Shown: positions 48,774 through 59,225 of the stretch, in pieces
Position numbering within the stretch: position 1 is the first letter of the stretch
Layout of the letters: every line of letters starts with the position of its first letter
Made by a program: the position numbers and the translations under genes
Assembly (NCBI RefSeq): GCF_000182565.1
Contig: NW_015971540.1
Coordinates: 124,001-188,000, forward strand
DNA: 64,000 nt
Direction of reading: 5' to 3'
Origin: Spizellomyces punctatus DAOM BR117
Lineage: Eukaryota; Chytridiomycota; Chytridiomycetes; Spizellomycetales; Spizellomycetaceae
The notes under the pieces: generated by a model
Databases searched by the model: none
What the model was told of the DNA's origin: nothing
What the model saw: the letters and a program-made list of their open reading frames with translations, nothing else

Positions 48774-49822
48774 TCATGCTTCGTGGGACACATATATAGG
48801 AGCCACCGCAGGTACGCCCTTCTTCACCCTCCTCCATATTTCAGAACGTGCGGAAGGTTTACTCCTCTTCTTCCCCCCATTCTGTGACGCAGGCAAAACG
48901 GTCAAGTTACCCGGTGCAATTACACCGCCCAGAGCGTTCGTCTGCGGTGCAAACGTCAGCTGCATATATAGGCGATAAGGGAAGTTGCCTTCAATTTTCC
49001 GTGCATTGGTCGTCACAAAAGATCGTAGAGCTTCTCCAACTCGCAATGTGTGTTGTCCGGTAGACGCATTGACGTTGTTGATCACAAATTGCGGATATTC
49101 TTCAAAGTAATCAGATGCGAAGAAAATTGATAGAAGAACTATGTCGACAATACAAGGTTATCTGACCGCATCGTAGCTTTGCTTTGCAGTGAATAAAATC
49201 ATACCATATCGCGGAAAGTTGGCACCCTTCTGATATGTCCAAGTAATGTTCAAGTTCTCCCCCACTCGGACCTGCTTGGGTTGGAAGTCCAAGTTTTCAA
49301 AGTAGGTGTATTTAACAACAGACGCCCGGATTTGCAATCAAGGGGGCAAAATGTCTGCTCGCTGTAGCCTTCAGGATTTCCGAGTCCGTCTGTGTCGTTG
49401 CCATAGGGCATTGACGTACTGAGGCTGGCATCATAGATGAATTCTGATGTTCTTTCTCAACGGCAGGATGATGGAACATACCATAAAGGTTGATTAGTAT
49501 AGTTCACCAGCCCGTATGGACCATACCGATACCAATCAAAGGGGGCCTCGATATTCGGCTCGGACAGCAAGTTTGTTCCAGCTGGACCCGTAATGGGCGT
49601 CTGTTGTCCTTCCACATCGATCAACGCATTGCGGGCATACACTTGCCATGAGAATACCCCACGAGAGGGTTTTCTGGGATCCTCGTCGAGTTCCCATGTA
49701 ATGTTGACTGATCTGCCCAGATATACATCGTTAGGCGAGCAGGAGACCTTGCGAAGCCGTGGAAGGCTGTTCACTGGGGTAGTGATCACGAAAAATGTCA
49801 AAAACAAAGCAAGTGCCAACAT
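48774..49822 (-). CDS. Secreted glycoprotein with two Ig-like/beta-sandwich repeats (novel)
   Basis: Starts at 49822 with a clear signal peptide (MLALALFLTFFVITTPVNS). The first module has VYLGRSVNITWEL and a second module further on has VRVGENLNITWTY, so two related beta-sandwich modules with N-glycosylation sites are present. The C-terminal exon carries YPQFVINNVNASTGQHTLRV and ends in a basic tail (GKKRSKPSARSEIWRRVKKG). The middle exon border (about 49480-49330) is not settled: the best frame-consistent join uses weak donors GTTCCA and GTCTGT. No known domain is recognised; a fungal surface or matrix protein is likely. Confidence 0.6.
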
Positions 49823-50373
49823 GCTGTTGAAAAATGAATTTGATAAGAAGAAACGCTAATGGAGTGCGTCCGTTTAAAGAATCTTTTGGACACTCTTTTT
49901 GAACTCGGACAACATTGCCCACAGTGGGCCATCTACATGAAGGCGCGCAACGCGACCATCGCCGTAAGCAACCCTCGATCAAGAAGAGGTCTTTTCGATG
50001 CTTTTGCACATGATGATGCAAGATCTACCTCTAGGGTACTACTAGCATGAGCTGCATGTACAGGAATACTCTTAAAATTGGTAGATACTCTTTTAAAACA
50101 TTGACTGGTTAGCGTCGATCCATTTCATCAACTTGTTGGAAGCTGGTAGTTATGCAGCCGACGCAAGCTATTCGTGCGCTGCAATGAAATTTCACCACCT
50201 ACTCTCTGAAAGAACACATCTCGAGAGGCCAGTATCCCAAAGTACGTCTTGAGGTGACCAAGCACAGGAGGGGGCAGAAAGTTGAAAACAGCCAAGATCT
50301 ATCCACGTGACCAACAAGTGTGCTCAAAAGGATGCTGAACTTTTCTATACCTGGTCATTGATAAAATAACGAC
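49823..50373. other. Divergent intergenic region, 551 bp
   Basis: Between the secreted-protein start (-) and ELP4 start (+). Probably holds both promoters; no ORF is convincing. Confidence 0.4.
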
Positions 50374-51498
50374 ATGTCCTCGTTCAAACGGCGCACGCCG
50401 ACCGCAAGTCCCATTATTCCAGGCGTCCGTCTCTCCCCTCACACGGGAACTCACCAAACCTCAACGGGCATTCCAAGTCTTGATTCCCTTCTCGCAGGTG
50501 GTCTCCCACTCGGCACCGTCACCCTCCTCCAGGAAGACCAGTTCACTCGATACGCACGACTAATAGCCTCCTACTTTGTTGCGCAAGGCATTGTTGCTGG
50601 CCATGCGGTTTGTTTTGCATCAGCTGAAGAGGGTATTGAAGAATTTATGGGCGGGTTGATGAGCGTTGTTGAAGGACCACAGCCAGTAGACGAAGAGGAG
50701 GCAGACACGCCGAAAACGGAAAGGGTGCTGGGTGGGTTAAGGGATGTGGATGGCGATAGGATGAGGATCGCATGGCGATACCAGAATTTGCCAATATTGA
50801 GTACGGACAAGCGAGGGGGCAGTAGCATGGCGAAGACGCCATATTGTGCGATATTTGATCTTACGAAACGCATGGATGAAGGATTGCTGAAGGGAACAAA
50901 GATGGCTTTTATCGATGTCTCTACTTGGAGTGCTGACGACGAAGAAGATGCAGAGCAACAAGATGCTTACGACAAACTTTACTGTCAAATAGAGACTCTA
51001 ATCACACAAGGCGGCTTCAGGTTCTCACCCACAAACCCACCGCAAACAGCACTCCGGATCTTCATACAATCACTGTCATCACCCCTCTGGCCTACTCCAA
51101 CGCACCACGCCCAACGTCTACACAGATTCTTGCATACCCTCCGTCCACTTCTTCGCGAATCTGCTGCAGTATGCCTAATTACTCTCCCCACGCCGTTTCC
51201 AATAGAGCTCGCCCCGCTCCATCACACATCGGATGGTGTACTTAGCCTGACCTCCTTTGCATCACATCCGAGTGTGTACGAAAGTATGTATAATGGTTTC
51301 CTCGACGTAATCAAAGTTCCCCGTGTGGGGTGCCTTGGGCAGGTGGATGAAGAGGTTGGGGCTTTAGGCTTTAGGGTGAGGAGAAAGAGATTTGAGATTG
51401 AGAGGGTTGGACTCCCACCAGAGGAGGAAGAGAAAGGACGAGGGGAGGTGAAAAAGGTAGGCTGTGGCAGCACAGGTAACAGTGTACTAGATTTTTGA
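50374..51498 (+). CDS. ELP4: Elongator complex protein 4 (PAXNEB)
   Basis: A single exon of 374 residues. The N-terminus STGIPSLDSLLAGGLPLGTV with the RecA-like fold start, then EDQFTRYARLIASYFVAQG, MRIAWRYQNLP, YCAIFDLTKRM, ALRIFIQSLSSPLW and SYMYNGFLDVIKVPR-type sequence match ELP4. With Elp5 and Elp6 it forms the hexameric ring that helps Elp3 modify wobble uridines in tRNA. As usual for ELP4 there is no canonical P-loop. It is intronless although most neighbours have many introns. Confidence 0.92.
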   Translation: MSSFKRRTPTASPIIPGVRLSPHTGTHQTSTGIPSLDSLLAGGLPLGTVTLLQEDQFTRYARLIASYFVAQGIVAGHAVCFASAEEGIEEFMGGLMSVVEGPQPVDEEEADTPKTERVLGGLRDVDGDRMRIAWRYQNLPILSTDKRGGSSMAKTPYCAIFDLTKRMDEGLLKGTKMAFIDVSTWSADDEEDAEQQDAYDKLYCQIETLITQGGFRFSPTNPPQTALRIFIQSLSSPLWPTPTHHAQRLHRFLHTLRPLLRESAAVCLITLPTPFPIELAPLHHTSDGVLSLTSFASHPSVYESMYNGFLDVIKVPRVGCLGQVDEEVGALGFRVRRKRFEIERVGLPPEEEEKGRGEVKKVGCGSTGNSVLDF

Positions 51499-51638
51499 GC
51501 CCAACAGGCTGAGACGATTATCAGCCCCATACGAGGGCTCGCCACAACAAGCAAGTGCATCTAGCTCCGATGGTGCACACCCAACCCCTCAAATGTACAA
51601 TAGCATGTTGATATGTCACATATAAATAAATTCTAATA

Positions 51639-52045
51639 TCAATCGACAGAAACACCTCTTGCCCGTAAATCTGTCCTGGCGTTTTGAATATCCTATCGGC
51701 CCAAAAGTCGTTCAGCGTCTATCAATCTGACTCAAGAATGCACAAACCCTCAAAACAAACCTTCAACAAGCTCGCGTGCGCATCTGGACTCTCGCCTACG
51801 TGCCTAGACTCCACCCGATATTTGCCAGCAAGGATGCACCAAATGTCACGAGAGGCCAGAGGGCAGCTATCCAACCATCGGCTTAGACGAGCGATCGAAC
51901 GAACGCTACAGTGGACAATTCAGCTTACCACTGGTATAATCCTATCGTATGGGTGAGTGGTTGCTAGTGACGGGTGAAAGAGGGCCAGCAGCCAGGTCAC
52001 GGCGGACACAGTAAAGAGCGTCAGGAAACGTGTTGCCCGGGACAT
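51639..52045 (-). pseudogene. DPM3-like locus with disrupted reading frame
   Basis: The first exon (52045-51929) encodes MSRATRFLTLFTVSAVTWLL and resembles the first TM of dolichol-phosphate mannose synthase subunit 3. The region 51866-51761 has a second TM (PLVTFGASLLANIGWSLGT) in one frame and SPDAHASLLK in another. The last exon (51692-51639) reads DIQNARTDLRARGVSVD, a strong DPM3 C-terminus. The pieces are in DPM3 order, but exon 1 to TM2 is off by one base and TM2 to the SPDA segment needs another one-base shift. The locus is therefore either a decayed gene or carries sequencing indels. Intact DPM3 anchors the DPM1 catalytic subunit in the ER membrane. Confidence 0.55.
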
Positions 52046-52419
52046 GAGGAAGAATGGGGAAGCAAAAGTACACGCAAGTAGGTGAAGGCTCGCGTTTTGG
52101 GAACACGTCTGTTGCTGACTCACGTGATGCTACTGGCAGATGCAGCCAGGACAACCTTTCAACCTTCTTTGCGATTTGACATATATCGGTGAGTCCTTGC
52201 TGGAACATTGTAAGAAGATCCTTGAAATTTGCTGGCGTCTACATTCGTGCCCGCACCCAGATGCACAAACAGGATACCGCGCATACAGGTAGTTTGGCGG
52301 TCGGGCATCAATGTGAAGACAAAGCACGGCCATACATCTTATTGAATTACTTCCTGTGTACCAGCCAACCCACTTCCAATCTAAAACTTGTAAAGTATTT
52401 ACAGCTATAATGCTTAACG
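52046..52419. other. Intergenic, 374 bp
   Basis: Upstream of the DPM3-like locus and downstream of the Ctr gene, both on minus. No gene was recognised. Confidence 0.4.
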
Positions 52420-53749
52420 CTATTCATATGTACCATGAGAAACTCCAGCTACGGCATAATTCCCAAGAAACAGCGCGCCACTGCCCCATCCCGCCAGCAC
52501 ACCCGCTATTATGGGTACATTAAACGTGACACACAAAAGTACCACCATCACAAAAAGAATTCCAGATAACAATCGAAGAATCATCCGAGCGGCGCGGATA
52601 CTTAAATCGAGACCCACAGCTTTCACTTTATGTAATGTCCCTGATCTGGCGCTCGTGGCCGGTACCCCGAGTAGTGGCCCGCGCTCGTCCAGATCGTCGA
52701 TAGGACCAGTCGTAGTACTGCGTCGCCCAAAGACACGCGAGGTGGGTGAAGTCTCCGCATCAGACGGGTCGTTGTTCGCAGCTATGGGCGATGCTGTGAT
52801 TTGTGCAACGCCGTTGGATCGTTCAATTACTGCCACCCATTTTTGCTCGCAGTAGATCCGGAGCACATTCACAAGTTCATGTGTGGTAGCAATCAGAAAG
52901 GCAGCGATAACAGCTAATGCCAACTGCAATGTGCTTCGAGCTACAAAGAAAGGTAATATTATATATTCAGGGCCAGAGAAATGGAGATAAGGTCGCCAAG
53001 TTGGAAATGGGAGAGTATTATTCGGAGGCGGCGGCGGAGGTGGCGGTGGAGTCGGAGGCGGGGGGCAAAGGTTGCTAGGCACAGATGTAGAATTGCACAG
53101 CTGCAGCATACTTGAGCAGGAGGGGCTTTCAGGAACTTGACGACAAAATTGCGAGTACACTGCCAATGGCTCGCATACTCGCTTGACTCGCTTAAAAGAA
53201 GCTTCACTTGCTTCGCACAACTCACATCCGTCCACCCATTTTTCTGCGCAAAGATCTGGTACCATACGTTCCAGTTCACTTGTGCTAGGCAAATACTGTA
53301 GAGGAGCCTCGTTCGCACACTGCCGAACCAGAGATCCGTGTCTGCATAAAGCAGCATATGTTCTACAGCCATTGAGACTTGGAGCATCGCTTGCACATAC
53401 TGTAGCAAGGAGAGAAAACGGCGAGCAGGTGTTTGTTCCTAGAAACGCAGCAGCGGTGCGACAATAGCGCTGCAAGGTGCATCCTGTCGAATTGCAAAAT
53501 GGTTGAAGCTCCAACTACTGCTATCAAGTTAACATGATACCGCATACCAATAAGCCTAGGGTCTTCCTTGCAAGCTTCAGCTAGCATCGCGTTGGCCTTG
53601 TCCGAAGGCAAATTAAAGTTTACACATTCAAATCGCGTGGGATCCATCATGCAGTCGAGATTATCAGGTTGGGCGACTACTCCTGCAGGAAGCAAGCCGA
53701 CAGAGCACAGTAGCCATGACGTCCAAACACGACCTTTGTCAAGACGCAT
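52420..53749 (-). CDS. Ctr-family copper transporter with Cys-rich ectodomain
   Basis: Exons 53749-53548 and 53483-52420 give 421 residues. A signal peptide (WLLCSVGLLPAGVVAQ) precedes a Cys-rich extracellular domain of about 140 residues, then a polyproline linker near residue 170. Three TM helices of the Ctr fold follow: LQLALAVIAAFLIATTHELV, then after a Ser-rich loop GILFVMVVLLCVTFN and IIAGVLAGWGSGALFLG. The third keeps the GxGxG packing motif of Ctr TM3. The usual MxxxM in TM2 is replaced by Val at both Met positions (aligned on TFN versus TYN). It probably imports Cu(I) as a trimer, with the Cys-rich domain binding metal, but transport is unproven. Confidence 0.82.
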
Positions 53750-53924
53750 CTTGTAATTGCTTCCCAGTAGATGAAAGTTATGAGGTGAAAAGGACGTGAC
53801 GTTGTTGACGTGAGGGTTGGAACCGCTTGATCTGGTTAGTAATGGGTGTGGTAAGCAGCACGAACTGTCCTCGCGCTGTTTCTACTGTCTAAACTTTTGG
53901 CTCTGCCCATTTACTCAACGAACA

Positions 53925-55312
53925 ATGGAGGGGCCCGTACAAGCTCAACACGCCATAGATCATATATGCAACGTCTGTTCAGAGCGAATAGAAGGATCCC
54001 ACGTAAACGCAAACGAAAAGCGTTTCCACACATCCTGCTTTGTGTGAGTGAACTTTGTGGGTGTACCTGCCGTGCATGTTATGTTAACTTTCCGTGTCTG
54101 GCTCCAGCTGTCATCAATGTCTCGAACCTTTCCCTGAAAATGCATTCTTTGAAGCAGAAGGCCATTTCTTTTGCGATTTCGATTTTACTGTGTTACACGG
54201 GTAGGTGACCAGAACCCAGGGTAAGTGGGTTGTCAGTGTCCTTGCAGAGCTCCGGTAACCAATATCTTATGAATTCAATCTTCTCGTTTGCCACATAGTG
54301 CACGATGCGGCCGTTGCGGTGAAATCATTCGAGGAAAGTGCATAACTGCCATGGAAATGAAATGGCATCCTGAACACTTCACCTGCGAGGTGTGCGGAAA
54401 GCCCCTGGCCGGGACCACTTTTGTGAAAAAGAATAATAAACCTCACTGCAAACCATGCATGGAGAAAATCAAGACAAGAGGTACAATTCTGTGATGTCTG
54501 TTAAATGATTAGGGGAATGCGTTTGCTAAGAATGCACCACATAGAACGAACACAGGACGTTTGCGATCGTTGCAAAAAACCATTTCATGAACATGAATAC
54601 GTCCTTGTACTCAACAATAAAAGGTACCATGCGCACCACTTCAATTGTGCACTGTGCAAGCAAGCTCTTGGTGCCGACTGCAAAGAGTACGAGGGAAAAT
54701 TGTACTGCGCTGCTGATTTGGAAAGAATGACAATGAGAGTGTGTCAAGCGTGTCGACGACCAATTCAGGGAAGAAGTATTACTGCTATGGGGAAACAATA
54801 TCATCCAGAAGTGAGTTGACAGTTTTCTGATGGTCTCAAGTCGTGTTGGTACTCATTGGCGCGGAAACAATTGTAGCACTTTGTGTGCTCCAAATGCGAA
54901 AAACCGTTTGGATCAAGTGTGTATTGGGAATACAAAGGCAAACCCTACTGCGAAGCACACTATCATGAGCAACTGGGGGACGTATGCGGCCTATGTTATG
55001 AGCCCGTGGTGGGCCGAAGTAAGTGACAACGCATTGAAGTACCTCTCTCACATTTCTGAATCTTTACTTCCAACAGCCATCACCGCCATGCAACGGAAAT
55101 GGTGTGATCACCACTTTGTGTGCATGGGTTGCCACACCTCGTTAGCCTCGCAAGATAGCAAAATGGCGTTTGTAGAATGGAATCTAAAGCCATACTGTAA
55201 AAGATGTTACGAGGAGCTTCCAGGGGAAGTGCGGAGGAAGGTTGGAAAATATTATGATAAGGAAAAAAAAGCCGCAGAGAAAGCACAAAAGGCCCAAGCG
55301 GCAAAAAAATAA
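53925..55312 (+). CDS. PINCH (LIMS) five-LIM adaptor protein
   Basis: Six exons, 53925-54043, 54108-54200, 54299-54480, 54545-54810, 54877-55018 and 55077-55312, give 345 residues (human LIMS1 is about 325). Five LIM domains are complete: CNVCSERI..., CGRCGEIIRGK..., CDRCKKPFHEHE..., CQACRRPIQGRSITAMGKQY..., CGLCYEPVVGR.... The fourth (HFVCSKCEKPF) and the C-terminal basic helix after LPGEVRRKVGKYY match PINCH closely. In animals PINCH binds integrin-linked kinase through LIM1 and forms the ILK-PINCH-parvin complex linking adhesions to actin. Dikarya lack it. The gene is divergent from the Ctr gene with 175 bp between starts. Confidence 0.92.
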
Positions 55313-55610
55313 TATACGTTCGAATATTTCTTCCACCGCTCGCTCTACCATGTGAAGAGTTTGTCTAGTGCTGTGCTGCTCGCGCCCATTATATATCCAG
55401 TCTGATCAGCCATGGACAGCGAAAACAGTTCCAGCAGAGCGTACACCAGAATAATGTTCAAAAGCCATGCCATTTCGAAAATGAGAGCAAGCTTGGTGCA
55501 TTGGCCACAGTCTGCAGCAACGGACAGACGGGAGCCATCAATCGTCCGCTATGTGTGCTATAATGACTCTAGCCGCCAATTTGAGAATCAGCAGATGTCT
55601 AAATATTTTA

Positions 55611-57042
55611 TTAAGGCGGGCCTCTCCTTCCCCGACTTCGGGATCTCGACCGTCTGCGTCTGTCTCTTCGCGATCGGTACGACCGATCTGGACTACGTGA
55701 GCGTGAACGTGGCGTCCGCGATCTTCGGCTCTCGCGGCGTGGGCTTCGCGCCCTGGACCGGGAATGTGGTGATCGCTGCTCGGTCTCGGTTGAGCGTGAT
55801 GTGGGTGACCGCAAAGGCACATTGCATGGCGCTGGCGCTGAGTCCAACATCGTGTTTTCTGCAGTCTCAATCGGGTTCGCAGGCTCGACAAACGACATAG
55901 TTGCGCCACTTTCCAGGAAGGTCTCTAACTCCGTGACCGTTAGGGGCAATCCCTTCCGCACCGGTTTGCGATAGAGGCTCAAGATGTGACCCGATACATT
56001 TTCCAAATCTTCCAGGTCTGCGTCAAATACCTCCCACCAGGGTGGGTTGGTAGGGAGCTTCACCTTACATACGCGAGCGGCAAGGTATATCACTGCACAC
56101 GCAATCGTAGATGGCTGGTAGCAGACATATATGCTGGTTCGCAGCCTACCTTGAACGAAGTAATTACTCGGAAGTTTGAATACTTGCTATTATCGAGTCC
56201 TGCTTACCCGTCGTTCATGTAATTCCATGCCCGTTGCGTCAAATCCTCGTTATCCACCATATTCATTCCTTGCAGATAATTCATCATGAATCCGTGTGGT
56301 TGCTGTACTTGAACATTGAATCCAAGTTTACAGAGAATATGCAATTCGCCTGCTATAATCCCTTCTTTCAACTCATTGAATAGCTATAATAATGAAGATG
56401 TTGAGGTGCCCACCCTGCCTGGTCAGCAATCTTATGGCACATACCAATCCAGCATAACTCTCCACTCGTGGTGTTATCCCTCGATTAACATCAATGAGCC
56501 AAGAGAACACATTGACTATATCCTTGACTTTACGAGGCGTTTCTTCCACTTTTGAAGCCAAGAAGACGGCTCCCATTGCAATGTCCTGGTTCCAGGTTAG
56601 CTCTCTGAATTCACAGTTTAGCGTTCAATGTAAAATGCCTCACCCGCACAGCAACGAGTTTCAAAGACGCCATGTAGTAGAACCTCTGAAAGAGGACTTG
56701 TGCCGTTGCCGTTGCCACCTGCGGTCTGTAAACCAATGAGTGAAGATTCGTTACTGACTGCTTCCACTGGCCTCATGCCGACAAACAATACACTCACAAA
56801 CGTAGCAAGATTCCTGCAGACTGAATGAGTTCGCAACCAAACACACGCAACTCTGTCTCCAGCTCTGTAAGATCGCATGCAATTTAATATTGGGGCAATG
56901 CGCAATCATATTAGCCGCGAACAAAGATCTCACCTTGTGAAATTCCGTCCTGTCTGGATGGACTTTGCTCCAATTGCTCAACAGTCAAAACAGAGTTTCG
57001 CAGAGAGAGTTTGCTAACCGATCCTGCTCCCAGGACGGCCAT
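55611..57042 (-). CDS. Cyclin L with C-terminal RS domain
   Basis: Exons 57042-56934, 56864-56798, 56725-56644, 56585-56445, 56383-56208 and 56145-55611 give 369 residues. The N-terminus LTVEQLEQSPSRQDGISQ and LETELRVFGCELIQSAGILLRL start the cyclin box, which continues with LPQVATATAQVLFQRFYY, FLASKVEETPRKVKDIVNVF, MVDNEDLTQRAWNYMND and ACAVIYLAARV. The C-terminus is an arginine-serine domain of about 60 residues. Cyclin L pairs with CDK11-type kinases in nuclear speckles and couples transcription and splicing. An RS tail fits the intron-rich genome. Confidence 0.94.
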
Positions 57043-57707
57043 TGTAACTGGACGAGGGACCGATAAAGGCTATTGTATTGGGTATGGGATGTGGTGCGGG
57101 TTGTGCTCTGGCGATCGCGGCTTTGTGGGTTGCAGATCAGGGCGAGTAGATCACTGAGGCAGGAGGCGCGAAGCAAAACTCTTTAGAGTTGCAAGAGCAA
57201 AATGGGGATGCTGGGTTTTATTGCATGCTGGCACCTTCAGCAGCCTGTCCCAATACTATTTCTACCTTTAATCACATATGTCCATCGTTGGTCCTCCCTG
57301 TGGTCATGATCTATCATAGGTTCATGTGCTGGCCGGTGACCCAATACAACTGCAAAGGTACAGTAAAACATCCAGAAACTACCACCTTATTCATATGGTG
57401 AGTATTATTACCTATCTACATCGCATAGGTGAGGTATATCATAACAGGTGTTGTGGTAATGATGACAGCCGATCTGTATCTGTATGACTATATAGTGAGA
57501 GCTGTGGAACGATATCTCAAATGCATGATATTACACCTTCTTGCCCTATCTTTGGCGACTGTTTGCATAAAAAGAACCATGGTAGAGTTAATAGAAAATA
57601 CAACGGACTCTGGTGTCGGCTCCACTGACGAAGGAATGCCCATTTCCCAATGCTAACGCGACCAGGAGTCTTGTAGATCAGCTCTGCTCGACATGTGACA
57701 AGGCAAA
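57043..57707. other. Divergent intergenic region, 665 bp
   Basis: Between cyclin L (-) and PDCD7 (+), both splicing-related genes. Plus-strand ORFs here lack support, and PDCD7 starts at 57708. Confidence 0.45.
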
Positions 57708-59133
57708 ATGCACCGGCCTGAACCCAGAAAGAGCGGTTCTAAACCATACAAGATTCCCTCCAGCTCGTCCAAGTGCCAGCAGAGAGAACAAGGTTTACAT
57801 CATGATGCGGATGGTTCCTAATTGCTGTTTCGCTAAAACTATCCCGTTTTTACAGGCAACCTCCAAATCGCTGACGATGCTTGGGTCAATAAGTGGCTTG
57901 ATGAACCTGCTGTTGCTGAAAAAGGAGCTGAGTGCGCGGCAGCACGGAGTGTAAAGCTCGGGGAATATATGCAGACCTTGCTCAAAGCAAAAGAAATTCG
58001 AGAGTCACTGGAACAACTTACAGAATCCCAAACTGGAAGCGAGCGCCACGACCCAGAACTGGCAGAGAACCTTGAACAGCGGGTGCACGCTGAGCGGGTA
58101 TGTTAGCGGGACCGCGAAAACTCCAAGTACCACCCTCTGACCTCCAAATCCTCATTCAAGGAAGAGCTGCGGTCTTTATTAGCTAAAGTAACAAACAAAG
58201 ATGTCCTCAGAAATGTTAAATACCGTCTTGGAAAGTTACGTAGAAAGAAGGTAAGAGTAGGTCCAGGGGGTCAGAGTATGACTTGGCATAATCAAGAACC
58301 CGTCTTCGGCAGCGCTGGCAAGAGAAGCGGCAGAAGACCTTACGAGAGATTCGGGAAGAAAGATTGCGCAATCGAGAACGTCTGCACGAAGAGACTGACT
58401 TGTGGCTCGCACGACGCCGTGCAGAAGAAGCCCAGCTTCTCGATGTACGTTTCACATTTGATGGTGTCGTTGGTGTCTTGTAACCAATGACGTTTCGCAG
58501 GACGCTGAACACGCGAAACAGTTGGAACAAAAGATTAAAGACGCCCGCATAGCAAAACGCAAACATGAAGATATTGTGTCGTTGCTCCAAGCGCTGGAGC
58601 GCTTGCGAAATCTACGTAGAGATAAAGCCAAAAAGGCTGGTAGGTCACTGATCTCCTTTTCATTGAAACATTCGGCATTTCTCAATCTCTTGGTTTCCAG
58701 GTGAGGTCTTCCCTGAAGAAGATGACGAGTTCTTTCGTATGGTAGAGGAACAAAGTACAGCAACTGTCGGTGGTGATGAACATGAGAGCACTCCGCAGGA
58801 GGATGAAGAAGCCCCATCAATTCGCATAGTAAGGCCTTCAGGCTTTGAGGTCAGGGATATAGATGACCTAATTCGTGTCAGGTAAAATCGTTATTTGTGA
58901 CTGAAGGTATCTACTTTTCTAATAGTTATTCCCGCTGTGGCAAATCAGACGTCAATGGGATAACTATATTGTACCTGCCGGTACGCCGGGGGGTTCGCGA
59001 GTTCCACAACACTTTGTAATACCTGGTGAGAGTTACATCGATGTGAGATAAGTATTATGAAGTCACTTATGATTGCTTGGTAGGGCCACCTTCCAACGAG
59101 GATTGGGCGGGCTTTGTGACGGGGGGTTCATGA
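57708..59133 (+). CDS. PDCD7: U11/U12 snRNP 59K protein (PDCD7)
   Basis: Eight exons, 57708-57792, 57856-58097, 58161-58250, 58313-58444, 58501-58639, 58701-58876, 58926-59025 and 59084-59133, give 337 residues. The start MHRPEPRKSGSKPYK leads to DDAWVNKWLDE, then a long charged coiled coil (RRKKRWQEKRQKTLR, ERLRNRERLHEE, LEQKIKDARIAKRKHED, LLQALERLRNLRRDKAKK). The C-terminus LFPLWQIRRQWDNYIVP, GGSRVPQHFVIPG and PPSNEDWA is the PDCD7 signature. This protein links U11 and U12 in the di-snRNP of the minor spliceosome, so its presence points to U12-type introns in this genome. The sixth exon is taken to end at 58876, because the more canonical GTAAAA donor at 58882 breaks the frame. Confidence 0.9.
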
Positions 59134-59225
59134 TTTGTGAGCGTTGCAGTTGGTCGTATTCTTAAATACGCTGGTTACCATTGCAACCACTGAACCTTGT
59201 GCACAAAAACGATCTGATCTATTGC

